Part shown: one piece after another, positions 1 through 9,170 of the stretch
How positions within the stretch are numbered: position 1 is the first letter of the stretch
Layout of the letters: every line of letters begins with the position of its first letter
Assembly (NCBI GenBank): GCA_016718205.1
Contig: JADKEB010000004.1
Coordinates: 1 to 63,591 of the forward strand
Source of the DNA: Saprospiraceae bacterium
GTDB lineage: Bacteria; Bacteroidota; Bacteroidia; Chitinophagales; Saprospiraceae
Length of the DNA stretch: 63,591 nt
Direction of reading: 5' to 3'
The notes under the pieces: model-generated
The model's input: only the letters and a program-made list of their open reading frames with translations
What the model was told of the DNA's origin: nothing
The model's database searches: none
Made by a program: the position numbers and the translations under genes

Positions 1-9
1 AAAATTGTC

Positions 10-319
10 GCCTAACCTGTTAGAGTATCCGACGTTGAAAAAAATGATAGAAAATTCCCCAAGAATTTTTCTTGTCATTTTTCAATGTCTCCAAGCCGAC
101 CAACTACTAGCAAGTCCCGTGACTGAGTGTAGGGCGCAAACTTGCATTATTCCCTCTTTGCAAGTTTTGTCTGGAACGATCGTTCTGAACTGCGTAAGTT
201 CAACAAATATACTACAAGAAAGTGTGGCTAAAGACACTGACTATGCCGGGCTAGGAGCAAGGAGGAACAGCATCCCGGAACATGGTTCACCTCCACAGTG
301 CGGATACTCGCAGTTAGAC
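10..319 (-). repeat. attC-like site 1 (degraded)
   Basis: Boxes gcctaac and gttagac. Several small insertions and deletions relative to the other copies, for example in the middle arm near 170-200. It carries the aat-rich A arm and a damaged aggtgaac-type B arm. Either old or poorly sequenced. Confidence 0.75.
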
Positions 320-422
320 TGAAGTTCAAGCCCTCTAAGAGAAAATACTTATTAACAAATTATTTACATATCGCTAGTAGGAAGTCCGGTATATTCGATA
401 ATTTTTTCTATTTGCAACACCG

Positions 423-1215
423 TCATTTTTCATTTCCTCTTTTTCGCAATTTGGATTTTTTCTTTTCTATTCCTTTTTCCAGCCCTTTTTTGTTCTGCTC
501 TTTTTCGGCTAATTCTACTTTGCCTCTTTCATCTTGTTCTCTCATCAAGTAATCGTAATTATTCAATTCTTCTTTAGTCCAATTATGTTTGTCTGATTCA
601 GTATATTCTTCTTTTAGTCCTTCATCGATTAACGTCGAAGGGAATCCATCTAAGTTCTGCATTCTTAATAAAATAAATCCATTTGTCTGTCAGAGTCTTA
701 CACTCATTTAACTCTTTTTTGAATTTGGATAATCAATAAAATTAAAGTTAATATCTTTTAATTCATTCTTCTTGGTTTCCATATTCAAAAATTAAATGAC
801 GAGTTAAATAGTTGTTACCTTCAAAATATTCAAATTCTAGTATGCCTACCAGAACTACAGGGCGTAAGTTTAGGTAATCATCGCCTTTCTCTATTTTGTG
901 AAGAATATTCTTTGAAACATAATACTGAATTCTTTTATCAAAACTGACAACTTCACTAAGTTTGCATTTCTACTATGTGTAAGTAGTTCCAGATTGATCT
1001 TTTACATTTACATCAATGATTGAAGATTTGAGTCCGACTACTCTCGAAGTTGAAAAGTATTACGGAAAATCTAATTCAATAATCTTTCTGTTTCCTTCCA
1101 AATTCAATACTGAATTCAAAAGGAAATTAGGATTACTTTTTTGCTTCATTTCCAAAGATTTTCCGGAAGGCTACATCGTTTTTAGGGTCAGCAAATTTCG
1201 CTAAAGCATGCTGTT
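423..1215 (-). pseudogene. Broken Rpn-family PD-(D/E)XK nuclease/transposase
   Basis: The minus strand holds pieces of an Rpn (recombination-promoting nuclease, PDDEXK_2-type) protein in several frames. The N-terminal signature FADPKNDVAFRKIFGNE reads near 1150-1200. The motif VNVKDQSGTTY, which precedes the catalytic region, lies near 1000. The middle YYVSKNILHKIEKGDDY lies near 880-930. The C-terminal tail NYDYLMREQDERGKVELAEK, with its lysine-rich end, is open from 662 to 423. No single frame joins them and no clear start codon remains. The family is known for PD-(D/E)XK-type DNA cleavage. Here the gene is inactive unless the frameshifts are sequence errors. Confidence 0.7.
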
Positions 1216-1221
1216 TTACCT

Positions 1222-1362
1222 ATGTCAAAGAAATGTCAAGTGGATTTAATTCTCGCCAAATCTGTTTTACTTAAAACCACAATGTTTTTAGAAGAACCTT
1301 GTGTGGAAAGTGACTGGAAACCAAAACAATTCAAAAGAGCAAGAGTCTACAATAAGAAATAG
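1222..1362 (+). CDS. Small plus-strand reading frame, 46 aa, doubtful
   Basis: An ATG-to-TAG frame on the plus strand sits between two decayed minus-strand genes. It begins MSKKCQVDLILAKSV and ends in a basic segment KQFKRARVYNKK. I recognise no family. No strong ribosome site is seen, and the surrounding cassette is decayed. It may be chance or the remnant of a small gene inserted against the general direction. Confidence 0.2.
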   Translation: MSKKCQVDLILAKSVLLKTTMFLEEPCVESDWKPKQFKRARVYNKK

Positions 1363-1379
1363 GCTTCACCTTCTGATTT

Positions 1380-2068
1380 GTAAGTGGAAACACATTGTTG
1401 TAGCCTTAAAAGTATTAAGACTTTTTTTAACTTCTTCTTAACTCACCTAAGGTCAAGTCATTGTCTGCTAACTTTCCGTCTTTATCGCGAATTTGTATTT
1501 TTACACCCATCTTCTCTTAAATTTTTTTTCGACATCGCCAACCTTTTCGACAAACTTTCACATCTTCCCCCATACCTTTAAAATCATCCGGCTTTGTTGA
1601 GGCTAAAGTAACATCATCTTTTGCTTTAGGTTACCATTCTTGATATAAACAGAAACATCAATTCCTAGTTCTTCTTTTATCGCTGCACGAAAATTTTTTA
1701 ACAAGCATTTTAGGGTGCAGGAAAATTCATAGCCTTAAAACGGTCTGTAAAAAATCTAATATTCCCATAATTGAAACCTGCTTCCTTCTCTTTTTAATAA
1801 TAAGCTAGTGTTGCATCATTGTCCGCTAACTTCCCATCTTTGGCTTCAACTTGTATTTTGATTCCATAGTTGTCAAGAAAAAGCCTGTTCTACTGTCTTT
1901 ACCTTTATTGTTACCACTAAATCTATATCTCCTTTCGTTCCAGGCTCAATTAGTTCTTTGAGTGATACATCCGGAGCATTTTGCTCCTTTGTAAACTCTG
2001 ATGCCTACGCCAAATTCGTTCTTGAATTCTTCTTGTAACCTGATACTTTTTCTTAAATCAACTTTCAT
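1380..2068 (-). pseudogene. Decayed gene with repeated segment, family unknown
   Basis: A likely start at 2068 (MKVDLRKSIRLQEEFKNEFG) has a GGAGAGCG ribosome site upstream. The frame breaks repeatedly after that. Pieces of a segment with the pattern GVKIQIRDKDGKLADND can be read at least twice (near 1830-1860 and near 1470-1510, in different frames), suggesting a protein of tandem modules. I do not recognise the family. It shares the first cassette with the broken Rpn gene. Confidence 0.45.
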
Positions 2069-2130
2069 TCTAAACGCTCTCCTTAGTTGATTCCATGCCT
2101 ACTTTTTGCTGATATTTGGGCTGGAATTTC

Positions 2131-2430
2131 GTCTAACGTTAAGAGTATCCGACGTTGAAAAAATGACAAGAAAATTCCCCAAGAATTTTTCTTGTCATTT
2201 TTTCAATGTCTCCAAGCGACTCAACTACTAGCAAGTCCGTGACTGAGTGTAGGGCGCAAAACTTGCATTATTCTCTTGCAAGTTTTGTGACCGGAACGAA
2301 GGCACTGGACTTGCGTAAGTTCAACAAAAATACTACAAAGTGTGGCTAATACAACTAAGCCGGCTTGGAGCAAGGAGGTGAACAGCTTCCGAACATAGTT
2401 CACCTCCGCAGTGGATACTCGCAGTTAGGT
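2131..2430 (-). repeat. attC-like site 2
   Basis: Boxes gtctaac and gttaggt, which do not pair with each other. A arm of the gacaag type, B arm ggaggtgaac. About 300 bp. Confidence 0.85.
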
Positions 2431-4470
2431 GAAGGCGTTGAGTTCTTTTAGTAGCACATAATCATTAAGAAATGTGTCTCCAAAATCTATATTATTTTCT
2501 TGCCGTTAATACTAGACTTTCCTTTTTTGAATTACGAATTCTAAATTTAAAAACGAAGTTTTTCTAAATCATTATTTCCAATGGTCAAATCCCAAGTTTC
2601 ATTCATAAATTTAATTAATCTTAGGCTTCTCTAAAATTTGAACTGCTGTCCATTTATCAAATCTTGTTATTTCATTTTCAGAATAGCAACCATAACGATA
2701 ACCCACAGTATTATTATCATTGGAGACTTTTTTCTTGAAAGGTTTATTTCTTAAACTTGAATTTTTTGTTTCGATAAACGACTAAATTTCCCAAGGAATT
2801 ACAAATTACTTTTCTCTCCCTCGGTGTATACTTATCAAAATGCAATTTCCATTTAATATCTGTTGCAGTTTGAGGATAGATATGCTCTATCGAATTCGAT
2901 TCATCCACATCTATATTAAAGTCTCTCCAGTTTATTTTTTATCTTTTTTTGATTTTGATTTTGATTTTAAGAAAGTTCATATTCGAAAAGAAAGTATTGA
3001 ATTCCATCCCATTCATAAAATCCATTTGATTTAAAAAGTCCTTTAAAGATGAAAGTAATTCTGGCTTATTTTTAGATTCTGAGAGAAATTTATCCATTTT
3101 ATTTTTAAAGAATTAAGATTTTCACTTCCTGTGTATAAATTTCTAGCTGCCTCAAAGAATCCAAATTCTATATCCTTTACGAATACTCTTTTCATTGGTG
3201 ACAGTAAAGAAAAAACCAAATTTTTTCTAATGTTTTTGAAAAGATGTTCTTTCTTGAGATTCGATATTTCCAAATTTTAAAAATGCTGTTAGAACAATTA
3301 CCTTCAAATTATGGATTTCAATCCTATCTATTTTCGAATAGTAATTTTCATCTTCATTCAAATTTGTGAAGTCGTAGGGATTGTGCAAGTAATACCAAAT
3401 TTTGACACTAGATTTTAGACTAGATACATACTCACTTAAAAATTTTGTATCTATTTTGCATTCTTTATTGTAAATATCATATCTAGTAAAAATATTGAAC
3501 TCCATAGGAACGATGAAACTAGTAGCAATTTTTATCTATTTCATCGAATAATTTCTTTCTATCAAAATAAATTGAAAAGTGAGTTTCAAGGAATTTATCA
3601 TCGTTTAGTGGAAAATCTTTTTATTTTTTCCAAGGTAATGATATACTGCCTTCCAGCTATCATTAATTACTTTTCTTATTGTTATACTTTTCGTAATCTT
3701 CAATATTTTTTAGTTTCGTTGATAAAAATATAAGTCTGTTTTTAAAGTTCAAGTTGTGAGAGGGGTTTTACCCTGATTATTCATTGTTTCAAAGTAACAA
3801 ATACATCTATATCATTTGAAATTGTATAAAGATTAAAAAGAACATTTTCTGTAACTTTCGTAAAAATAATTTCAATTTCTTCAAGAGTTAGTTTATCTAA
3901 CTGATTAATAAAAAATTTTTGCATTAGTTAAGTTATGAGTATATATGGTTTCTTCAATATTATATCCACTTGATGATGACTCTTCGAAAATATTTACTTT
4001 TAGAAATTCATAACTCGGATTATCTTTCTCATATCCAAAAATATAAGACCTAGAAATCCCATCATCCTTAGAATCAAATATATAATTTTTTTGAATATCT
4101 TCTATGGATGTATAATTTAATTTAACTTTATTATCGCCTACCCACTTTTTCTTTCCAACTTTAGTTATACATTGAATTAATATTATAATAGTAGTTAATC
4201 TTTGCTGCCCGTCGACTATATAATAAGGTTTTATATTTTTTGATGAAATTATCCAGATATCATCTTCCCATTTATCGTAAATTTCCTTTGAAACATTTTC
4301 TAATGTTAATTCCTGCATAGTGGTTCTTTTCTTTTCTAATTGAATTAAGTCATTCCAGAAATCTTTTAATTGCTTTTCTGACCATGCAAAACCTCTTTGA
4401 TAATCGGAATTCTGAAAATCATTTTTCCCAAAATCGAAGAAATTGATTTTAGTTGCTCATTTTCACTCAT
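2425..4470 (-). pseudogene. DUF262/DUF1524 (GmrSD-like) protein, multiply frameshifted copy
   Basis: This is a second copy of the gene at 49962-52024, with the same start region and the same end inside the attC box (stop TAA formed by ACCTAAC). The DUF262 part shows YYIVDGQQRLTTIIILIQ near 4180-4240, and the C-terminal part carries the DUF1524 HNH-like region seen better in the other copy. Single-base losses in homopolymers and around gcc or cg break it into at least four frames (for example near 2640, 2740, 3230, 3500 and 3770). GmrSD-type enzymes restrict modified phage DNA. Neither copy in the window is intact, and sequence error is a real alternative to decay. Confidence 0.75.
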
Positions 4471-4520
4471 TGTGTTTCTCCTTTCAAAATTTTTAAACTA
4501 AATTATACTTCAACGCTTTC

Positions 4521-4813
4521 ACCTAACGTTAGAGTATCCGACGTGACTTTGAAACTCAAAGTGCGGTAGCACCTTGGGGTTTCAAAGTCATGTCTCCAAG
4601 CCGACCAACTACTAGCAAGTCCCGTGACTGAGTGTAGGGCGCAAACTTGCATTATTCTCTTGCAAGTTTTGTGACCGGAACGAAGGCACTGGACTTGCAT
4701 AAGTTCAACAAAAATACTACAAAGTGTGGCTAATACTACTAAGCCGGCTTGGAGCAAGGTGACGGACAGCTTCCGATATAGTCCGTTACCGCAGTGGATA
4801 CTCGCAGTTAGTT
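4521..4813 (-). repeat. attC-like site 3
   Basis: Boxes acctaac and gttagtt do not pair. A arm of the gactttgaaactc type with gtgcggtagcac loop; B arm gtgacggac. Confidence 0.85.
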
Positions 4814-4834
4814 GCTGTTTCGGCAGGACTCCGA

Positions 4835-5043
4835 CTAATTCCATCTTAATTCTAGTTTCTTTTTATTTGTAGCACATTCATATAAATACAAATTAATAAG
4901 ATTTTGATAAGAAATTCCGGTATTCCCAGCTACTTCTTTAAAATATTTAATTGTATTTTCATCAATTCGAATAGTAATTTGCTTTTTTAATTTACTTGCA
5001 TAGGGATTTTTTTAGAGTTAGTAAAATCATATTCTTTTCTCAT
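4835..5043 (-). pseudogene. brnA: BrnA-like antitoxin, frameshifted copy
   Basis: This is a ribbon-helix-helix antitoxin of the BrnA type, equivalent to the intact gene at 46642-46851. The C-terminal part reads KQITIRIDENTIKYFKEVAG-like sequence. A run of 7 T near 5007 (8 T in the other copy) shifts the frame between the N-terminal MRKEYDF part and the rest. It lies just downstream of brnT, as in known brnTA operons. The break may be a homopolymer error. Confidence 0.7.
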
Positions 5044-5045
5044 AT

Positions 5046-5336
5046 TTATTCGTCTCCTTTATTGTATTTATTACTTTCTTTTTTTGTAGCTTTTCGAGCT
5101 GATATAATTCTGATTACTCCGACTTTTTCTAAAAATGTATGAATAACAACTAAAAGATTCAAATTAAAACTCATACCAAGTAAAACAAATCTTTCTTCAT
5201 TTTGAGAATGGTCGGGGTCTGGAATTAATTTTGCTCGTTCATCATAAAAAGCAGTTTCCGCTTCTTCAAAGGAAATTTTATGTTTATTCTTATTTATTGT
5301 ATTCTTATTTTTATCCCATGAGAAATTCAAGTTCAT
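5046..5336 (-). CDS. brnT: BrnT-family toxin
   Basis: A small BrnT (DUF497) toxin of about 96 aa. The N-terminal NFSWDKNKNTINKNKHKISF and the C-terminal IIRIISARKATKKE-like segment (here VIRIISARKATKKES) are the family hallmarks. BrnT is known as a RelE-fold ribonuclease that blocks translation and is neutralised by BrnA. I place the start at the second ATG (5336), because the first ATG (5345) overlaps the predicted -10 element. The cassette repeats the arrangement at 46642-47150, with the antitoxin downstream, and the order toxin-then-antitoxin is typical of brnTA. Confidence 0.9.
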   Translation of the reverse strand: MNLNFSWDKNKNTINKNKHKISFEEAETAFYDERAKLIPDPDHSQNEERFVLLGMSFNLNLLVVIHTFLEKVGVIRIISARKATKKESNKYNKGDE

Positions 5337-5343
5337 AAGTATC

Positions 5344-5372
5344 ATATAATTACAAAATAATTATATTGTCAA
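5344..5372 (-). promoter_or_regulatory. brnTA promoter with embedded operator palindrome
   Basis: On the minus strand TTGACA (5372-5367) is followed after 17 bp by TTATAT (5349-5344). The spacer and -10 form a perfect 9-bp inverted repeat, ATATAATTA/TAATTATAT around 5 bases. BrnA autorepression is known for the family, so this is a likely operator. Transcription would start almost at the ATG at 5336. Confidence 0.65.
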
Positions 5373-5439
5373 ATAGAATAACTCTGAGTTTATAATTTTG
5401 CTATTTACTCTAGAACTTGACAATCTCTCATTGGAAATT

Positions 5440-5982
5440 TTATTTTAATTTTTCAATATGCTTTTTCGTATATTCTTCAATTTGATACAATCTTATAATA
5501 GGCGATTTAATATCTTTTGTTTCTGTTTTAGCATATTCTCTCAACTCCTTCAAACATTCCAAAAATTTTTCGTTTATTATTGCTTCAACTTCCACCTTGT
5601 ATTTTTGCTTTATAATATTTTTTATTTCAAGTATGTCATTCATCTGATTATACTTTGAATCACTCGATTGATTCTTTACTATCGGAGACCAAAACATAAA
5701 TATTTTTGTATAATCACTAAAATACTTATTCGTATATTCAATATCTTTTGAAAATTTTTCAATTAGCTTATTTACATTATTTGGTCTTTTTTCTTTTGTA
5801 TACTGCAAACCTGTAATTAAATGTATTGCGACTTCACATACATAAATAACCTTTTTATTTACATCAATTCCAACGACATCAATTTCCCCTTGGATATCGG
5901 GAGTATATAAATTTTTTTGAATAAATTCACAATTTTTAATATATTGTAGATATGAACCCACAACCTCTTCACCTATATTCAT
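5440..5982 (-). CDS. Restriction-endonuclease-like fold protein, 180 aa
   Basis: Residues 32-53 contain GEIDVVGID followed by a beta strand and CEVAIHL, which fits a PD-(D/E)XK-type core (D35, E50), although the usual lysine is replaced in EVA. E5 and E6 in the first helix may supply the extra acidic residue. The rest is helical, with a lysine-rich C-terminus. A 90% or more similar copy lies at 47237-47779, in the same position before brnTA, so the three genes travel as one cassette. The function is unknown. A role in nucleic-acid cleavage or as an inactive relative is inferred. Confidence 0.65.
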   Translation of the reverse strand: MNIGEEVVGSYLQYIKNCEFIQKNLYTPDIQGEIDVVGIDVNKKVIYVCEVAIHLITGLQYTKEKRPNNVNKLIEKFSKDIEYTNKYFSDYTKIFMFWSPIVKNQSSDSKYNQMNDILEIKNIIKQKYKVEVEAIINEKFLECLKELREYAKTETKDIKSPIIRLYQIEEYTKKHIEKLK

Positions 5983-6015
5983 TTTCTTTCCTTCCTTTTT
6001 AATTGCCGAAATTGC

Positions 6016-6315
6016 AACTAACGTTAAGAGTATCCGACGTTGAGAAAATGGGAAGAAAATGCCCCAAGCATTTTTCTTTCCATTTTCTCAATGTCTCCAA
6101 GCCGAACTATTACTAGCAAGTCCCGTGACTGAATGTAGGGCGCAAAACTTGCATTATTCTCTTGCAAGTTTTGTGACCGGAATGAAGGCACTGGACTTGC
6201 GTAAGTCTGACAAAAATACTACAAAGTTTGACTAATACAACCAAGTCGGCTTGGAGCAAGGTGACGGACAGCATCCGATATAGTCCGTTACCGCAGTGGA
6301 TACTCGCAGTTATGT
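6016..6315 (-). repeat. attC-like site 4
   Basis: Boxes aactaac and gttatgt do not pair. A arm of the gggaag type; B arm gtgacggac. Confidence 0.85.
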
Positions 6316-6561
6316 GCCGTTTGATGCAAGTAATTTAAACCGGTCAATTATTTTACTCTTAATATCTTCTTCATTATTGATGTCTAATAAATCAATTTTA
6401 CAATATTTCAATCTTTCTAATCCCAAATAATTTTTTAGTTCTTTTTCTTGTGTAATTAGAATTTCCGAAATATCTTCATTTATTTTTATTTCTGTTCCAA
6501 TTTCTTTACCTTTTCTAATTGGCGAATAAAAAAGCCAATGATAGCTAACCGAAGAAGGCAA
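6310..6561 (-). CDS. Small protein of unknown function, 83 aa
   Basis: The frame ends with the stop TAA created by the attC box ACATAAC, so the gene runs straight into its recombination site. The first usable start is TTG at 6561. The frame is open back to about 6609 without an ATG, so a non-standard start or a coupled restart after the upstream gene is possible. The sequence contains KGKEIGTEIKINEDISEILI and no motif I recognise. It is the last of three genes in a cassette headed by a PD-(D/E)XK-like protein. Confidence 0.5.
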   Translation of the reverse strand: MPSSVSYHWLFYSPIRKGKEIGTEIKINEDISEILITQEKELKNYLGLERLKYCKIDLLDINNEEDIKSKIIDRFKLLASNGT

Positions 6562-6605
6562 GAATTCAAAGTTTTCAATTCCTTTGAATTTATATTTTCC
6601 AATAA

Positions 6606-6908
6606 TTATTTTGGAACTTCATCTTCGAGAAAATTAATTTCAATCGAATAGATTGGTCCATTTTTCCATTTCCCATTGGAGCAATCAGAATCTTGATTAT
6701 TTTGGTATAATTTAATAAATGACTTTATCAATACTCCTGTATAATCTGCATCAGATTTCCATCTTAAATAATTTGAAGATATGGATTTAAAATCATTTTC
6801 TTTAGCAACATTATCAAGAGCATAGAATAACTTAAATATATTCTCATAAGTTTTTTCTACAACTGAGAAAGCTGAATTAATATTTTTGCCATTTTCATCG
6901 ATATTCAT
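6606..6908 (-). CDS. Unknown protein, 100 aa
   Basis: It starts MNIDENGKNINSAFSVVEKT, and its first codons overlap the 3' end of the upstream nuclease-like gene by 14 bases, so the two are probably translated together. It is mostly helical, with a C-terminal IYSIEINFLEDEVPK. No family recognised. By position it could be a partner or immunity factor of the nuclease-like protein; that is inference. Confidence 0.6.
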   Translation of the reverse strand: MNIDENGKNINSAFSVVEKTYENIFKLFYALDNVAKENDFKSISSNYLRWKSDADYTGVLIKSFIKLYQNNQDSDCSNGKWKNGPIYSIEINFLEDEVPK

Positions 6909-7668
6909 AATAAACTCCTTTATCTATTTTTTCTTCTGAATAATCATATCTTAACTGTGCATTCTGCTTAAAGCTATAGAATGAATTTTGAATAAAAACA
7001 TATTCGTCAAAATTAAAGCCTCGGAATGAATCAAAGCCTTTGTATTTTAAGTATTGGATTATATCTTCCATTATAATTTTTTCATGACTAAATAGAGAAT
7101 GTTCTTCTATTGTCTCTAACTGTTTTAAAAAATTTTCCCATGTCGTATAGCAAAAAGTAATTTCATTGTCAATTATATTTCTGCTTTTAATATTAAAGTA
7201 AGCAATATCTGCAATGCTCCTTGGAGCCAAAAAAATCAAATATTTCTTTTTATGTTTATTCAACTCTTTCAACATTCGAGAATACCTTGATAATTGATTG
7301 GCACTTTTATTAATTATTTCTGAGTCATCATTTCTAATGTCATCATCAGAAGAAAGACCTGATAAATATTTCACTTCAATACCCAAGATAAAAAATTCAC
7401 CTTCAATTAGTAAGTCAATTTCTCCAAAATCCTTATACTTTTTCCAAAATATATATTTTGGAGATTTTTCATTTTCAACGCTTTTTAATAGTTCATTTTT
7501 TAGTCTATCGTCTAATATACTGATTGATTTAATTAGATTAGCTAATCCCAAATTTTGCCTATTCAAGTATCTTAAAGTTCCAAAAATATTTCCAGTCAAA
7601 TTATCTTCTAAACGCTCGGATAAATTGGAATAATCTTTGGAAATTTTTCCATATATTTCTGCTATCAT
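6895..7668 (-). CDS. PD-(D/E)XK nuclease-superfamily protein, 257 aa
   Basis: Residues 81-105 read FGEIDLLIEGEFFILGIEVKYLS in two adjoining strands. This matches the D-x(n)-ExK core of PD-(D/E)XK nucleases (D85, E98, K100). The helical N-terminus (residues 1-60) and the segment SRYSRMLKELNKHKKKYLIF after the core resemble nuclease-like proteins often found in phage-defence loci. It is the first gene of a three-gene cassette and overlaps the next gene by 14 bases. Its precise family is not recognised. Confidence 0.75.
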   Translation of the reverse strand: MIAEIYGKISKDYSNLSERLEDNLTGNIFGTLRYLNRQNLGLANLIKSISILDDRLKNELLKSVENEKSPKYIFWKKYKDFGEIDLLIEGEFFILGIEVKYLSGLSSDDDIRNDDSEIINKSANQLSRYSRMLKELNKHKKKYLIFLAPRSIADIAYFNIKSRNIIDNEITFCYTTWENFLKQLETIEEHSLFSHEKIIMEDIIQYLKYKGFDSFRGFNFDEYVFIQNSFYSFKQNAQLRYDYSEEKIDKGVYYEYR

Positions 7669-7689
7669 TTTTACCTTCCTTCAAATGGC

Positions 7690-7990
7690 ACATAACGTTA
7701 AGAGTATCCGACGTTGAGAAAATGGGAAGAAAATGCCCCAAGCATTTTTCTTTCCATTTTCTCAATGTCTCCAAGCCGTACTATTACTAGCAAGTCCCGT
7801 GACTGAGTGTAGGGCGCAAAACTTGCATTATTCTCTTGCAAGTTTTGTGACCGGAACGAAGGCACTGGACTTGCGTAAGTTCAACAAAAATACTACAAAG
7901 TTTGACTAACACAACTAAGCCGGCTTGGAGCAAGGTGACTCACATCATCCGAGCTTAGTGAGTCACCGCAGTGGATACTCGCAGTTAGGT
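7690..7990 (-). repeat. attC-like site 5
   Basis: Boxes acataac and gttaggt do not pair. A arm gggaag type as in site 4, but B arm gtgactcac, so arms are combined independently. Confidence 0.85.
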
Positions 7991-8138
7991 GACCGTGCCG
8001 CAACTTGTATTAAGCTCAACTTTTAAAAAAGCAATTTTCAAACTGTTGCGTAATAATTCCAGCTAACATCAATTAGGCTTTTTTAAAATTTTTCTTCTTT
8101 CTTACACTGATTAATATTTTTTAATCTTAATTCTTATC

Positions 8139-8903
8139 TCAATGATTTTTGCCTTTTATATAACTTTCAAATTTACTTAAAATATATGGAATACCTTTAT
8201 TGATCCAAAATTCACCGGAAATCATACCGCCAGACATTCCTCCATTATTATATACTTCTACAAAATAATCTTTTCCAATTTCCATTTTTTCTCCTATTAA
8301 TTCATTTATTTGCTTATTAAGTATTTGAATCAATTCTTCTGCCGAATTCGGTATAGTTTTAAAAGATAATTTTTTTAGTAAATCAAGCCATAGATAAGGA
8401 TCGCCGCGTAATCCCCAACTATCGGGCGGATATACCATTAAATTTGAAATAGCTCTTTCAGGAAATAATGGGAATAGATATACATTTAATCTATGAGTTT
8501 CCTTTAGCAGTTTCAAATACTTTTTATCTAAACGGCTTTCCATTCTATTTATTGCTTTATGTTCAGAAATAAAAACTAAGTCAGTAATGGTATCTCTTTG
8601 ATGATGTAAGTTATAAGTCATTATCTTGTATATATCTTTAAAAAGTTCGTGATCGATATTTTTTCCTGAAACTTTTAATTCATATGCGATATTTCCCGAT
8701 GCGCTAAGAACATCAATTTTTTCGTTACCTATGTCTGAGATTTTAACTTCCGTCCGATAACCTAAACTAGCCAAAGAAGCCTGCCATTCTTTTGTGACTC
8801 TTTGAGCTTTCTTGGTTTGTGCAGAGACATCAACTGAATCACCCCATATTTTTAAATAAACTTTGCTTGCTTTGCTTAAAACTTCGAAATCTATATCATA
8901 CAT
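8139..8903 (-). CDS. Putative PD-(D/E)XK restriction-like protein, 254 aa
   Basis: Residues 61-80 read EKIDVLSASGNIAYELKVSG, a good fit to the D...ExK nuclease core (D64, E75, K77). The N-terminus TKKAQRVTKEWQASLASLGY forms a helix before the core, as in several restriction enzymes. Further on is RLNVYLFPLFPERAISNLMV and a glycine-rich NNGGMSGGMISGEFW near residues 217-231. It is the only gene of its cassette. No cognate methylase is adjacent, so it is either a stand-alone defence nuclease or an unassigned enzyme. Confidence 0.6.
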   Translation of the reverse strand: MYDIDFEVLSKASKVYLKIWGDSVDVSAQTKKAQRVTKEWQASLASLGYRTEVKISDIGNEKIDVLSASGNIAYELKVSGKNIDHELFKDIYKIMTYNLHHQRDTITDLVFISEHKAINRMESRLDKKYLKLLKETHRLNVYLFPLFPERAISNLMVYPPDSWGLRGDPYLWLDLLKKLSFKTIPNSAEELIQILNKQINELIGEKMEIGKDYFVEVYNNGGMSGGMISGEFWINKGIPYILSKFESYIKGKNH

Positions 8904-8955
8904 ATTTAGTTAACCCTTATCTATTAAATTTTCTTACTAAAGTCCTGTGCATATC

Positions 8956-9123
8956 ACCTAACGTTAATAGTATCCGACGCGACCGATTTAGAGGCAGAAT
9001 AACGTGTATTAGTCTGACAAAAATACTAAAATTTTTCACTTCGACAACTAAGGCGGTTCAGAGTAAGAGAGTAAACAGCTTTCGAGCATAGTTCACTCTC
9101 TTAGAGGCTACTCTCAGTTAGAC
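8956..9123 (-). repeat. attC-like site 6, shortened to 168 bp
   Basis: Boxes acctaac and gttagac. The A arm and most of the central arm are missing; the B arm agagagtaaac and the outer pair agtatcc/ggctact remain. Natural deletion variant of the repeat. Confidence 0.75.
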
Positions 9124-9170
9124 GAATCACCCTTAGTATAAAGATTCTCTTCGTATTTCAACAATCCCAT

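Noticed and set aside
1016..1204. Plus-strand frame of 62 aa near the start
   Set aside because: The opposite strand encodes recognisable Rpn-family sequence (FADPKNDVAFRKIF), so this frame is antisense.
2221..2403. Reading frames of 60-110 aa inside the attC-like sites, with recurring peptides such as LLQAGLVVLATLCSIF
   Set aside because: They occur only within the repeat, in every copy, with varied starts and stops, and follow the stem structure. They are shadows of the non-coding repeat.
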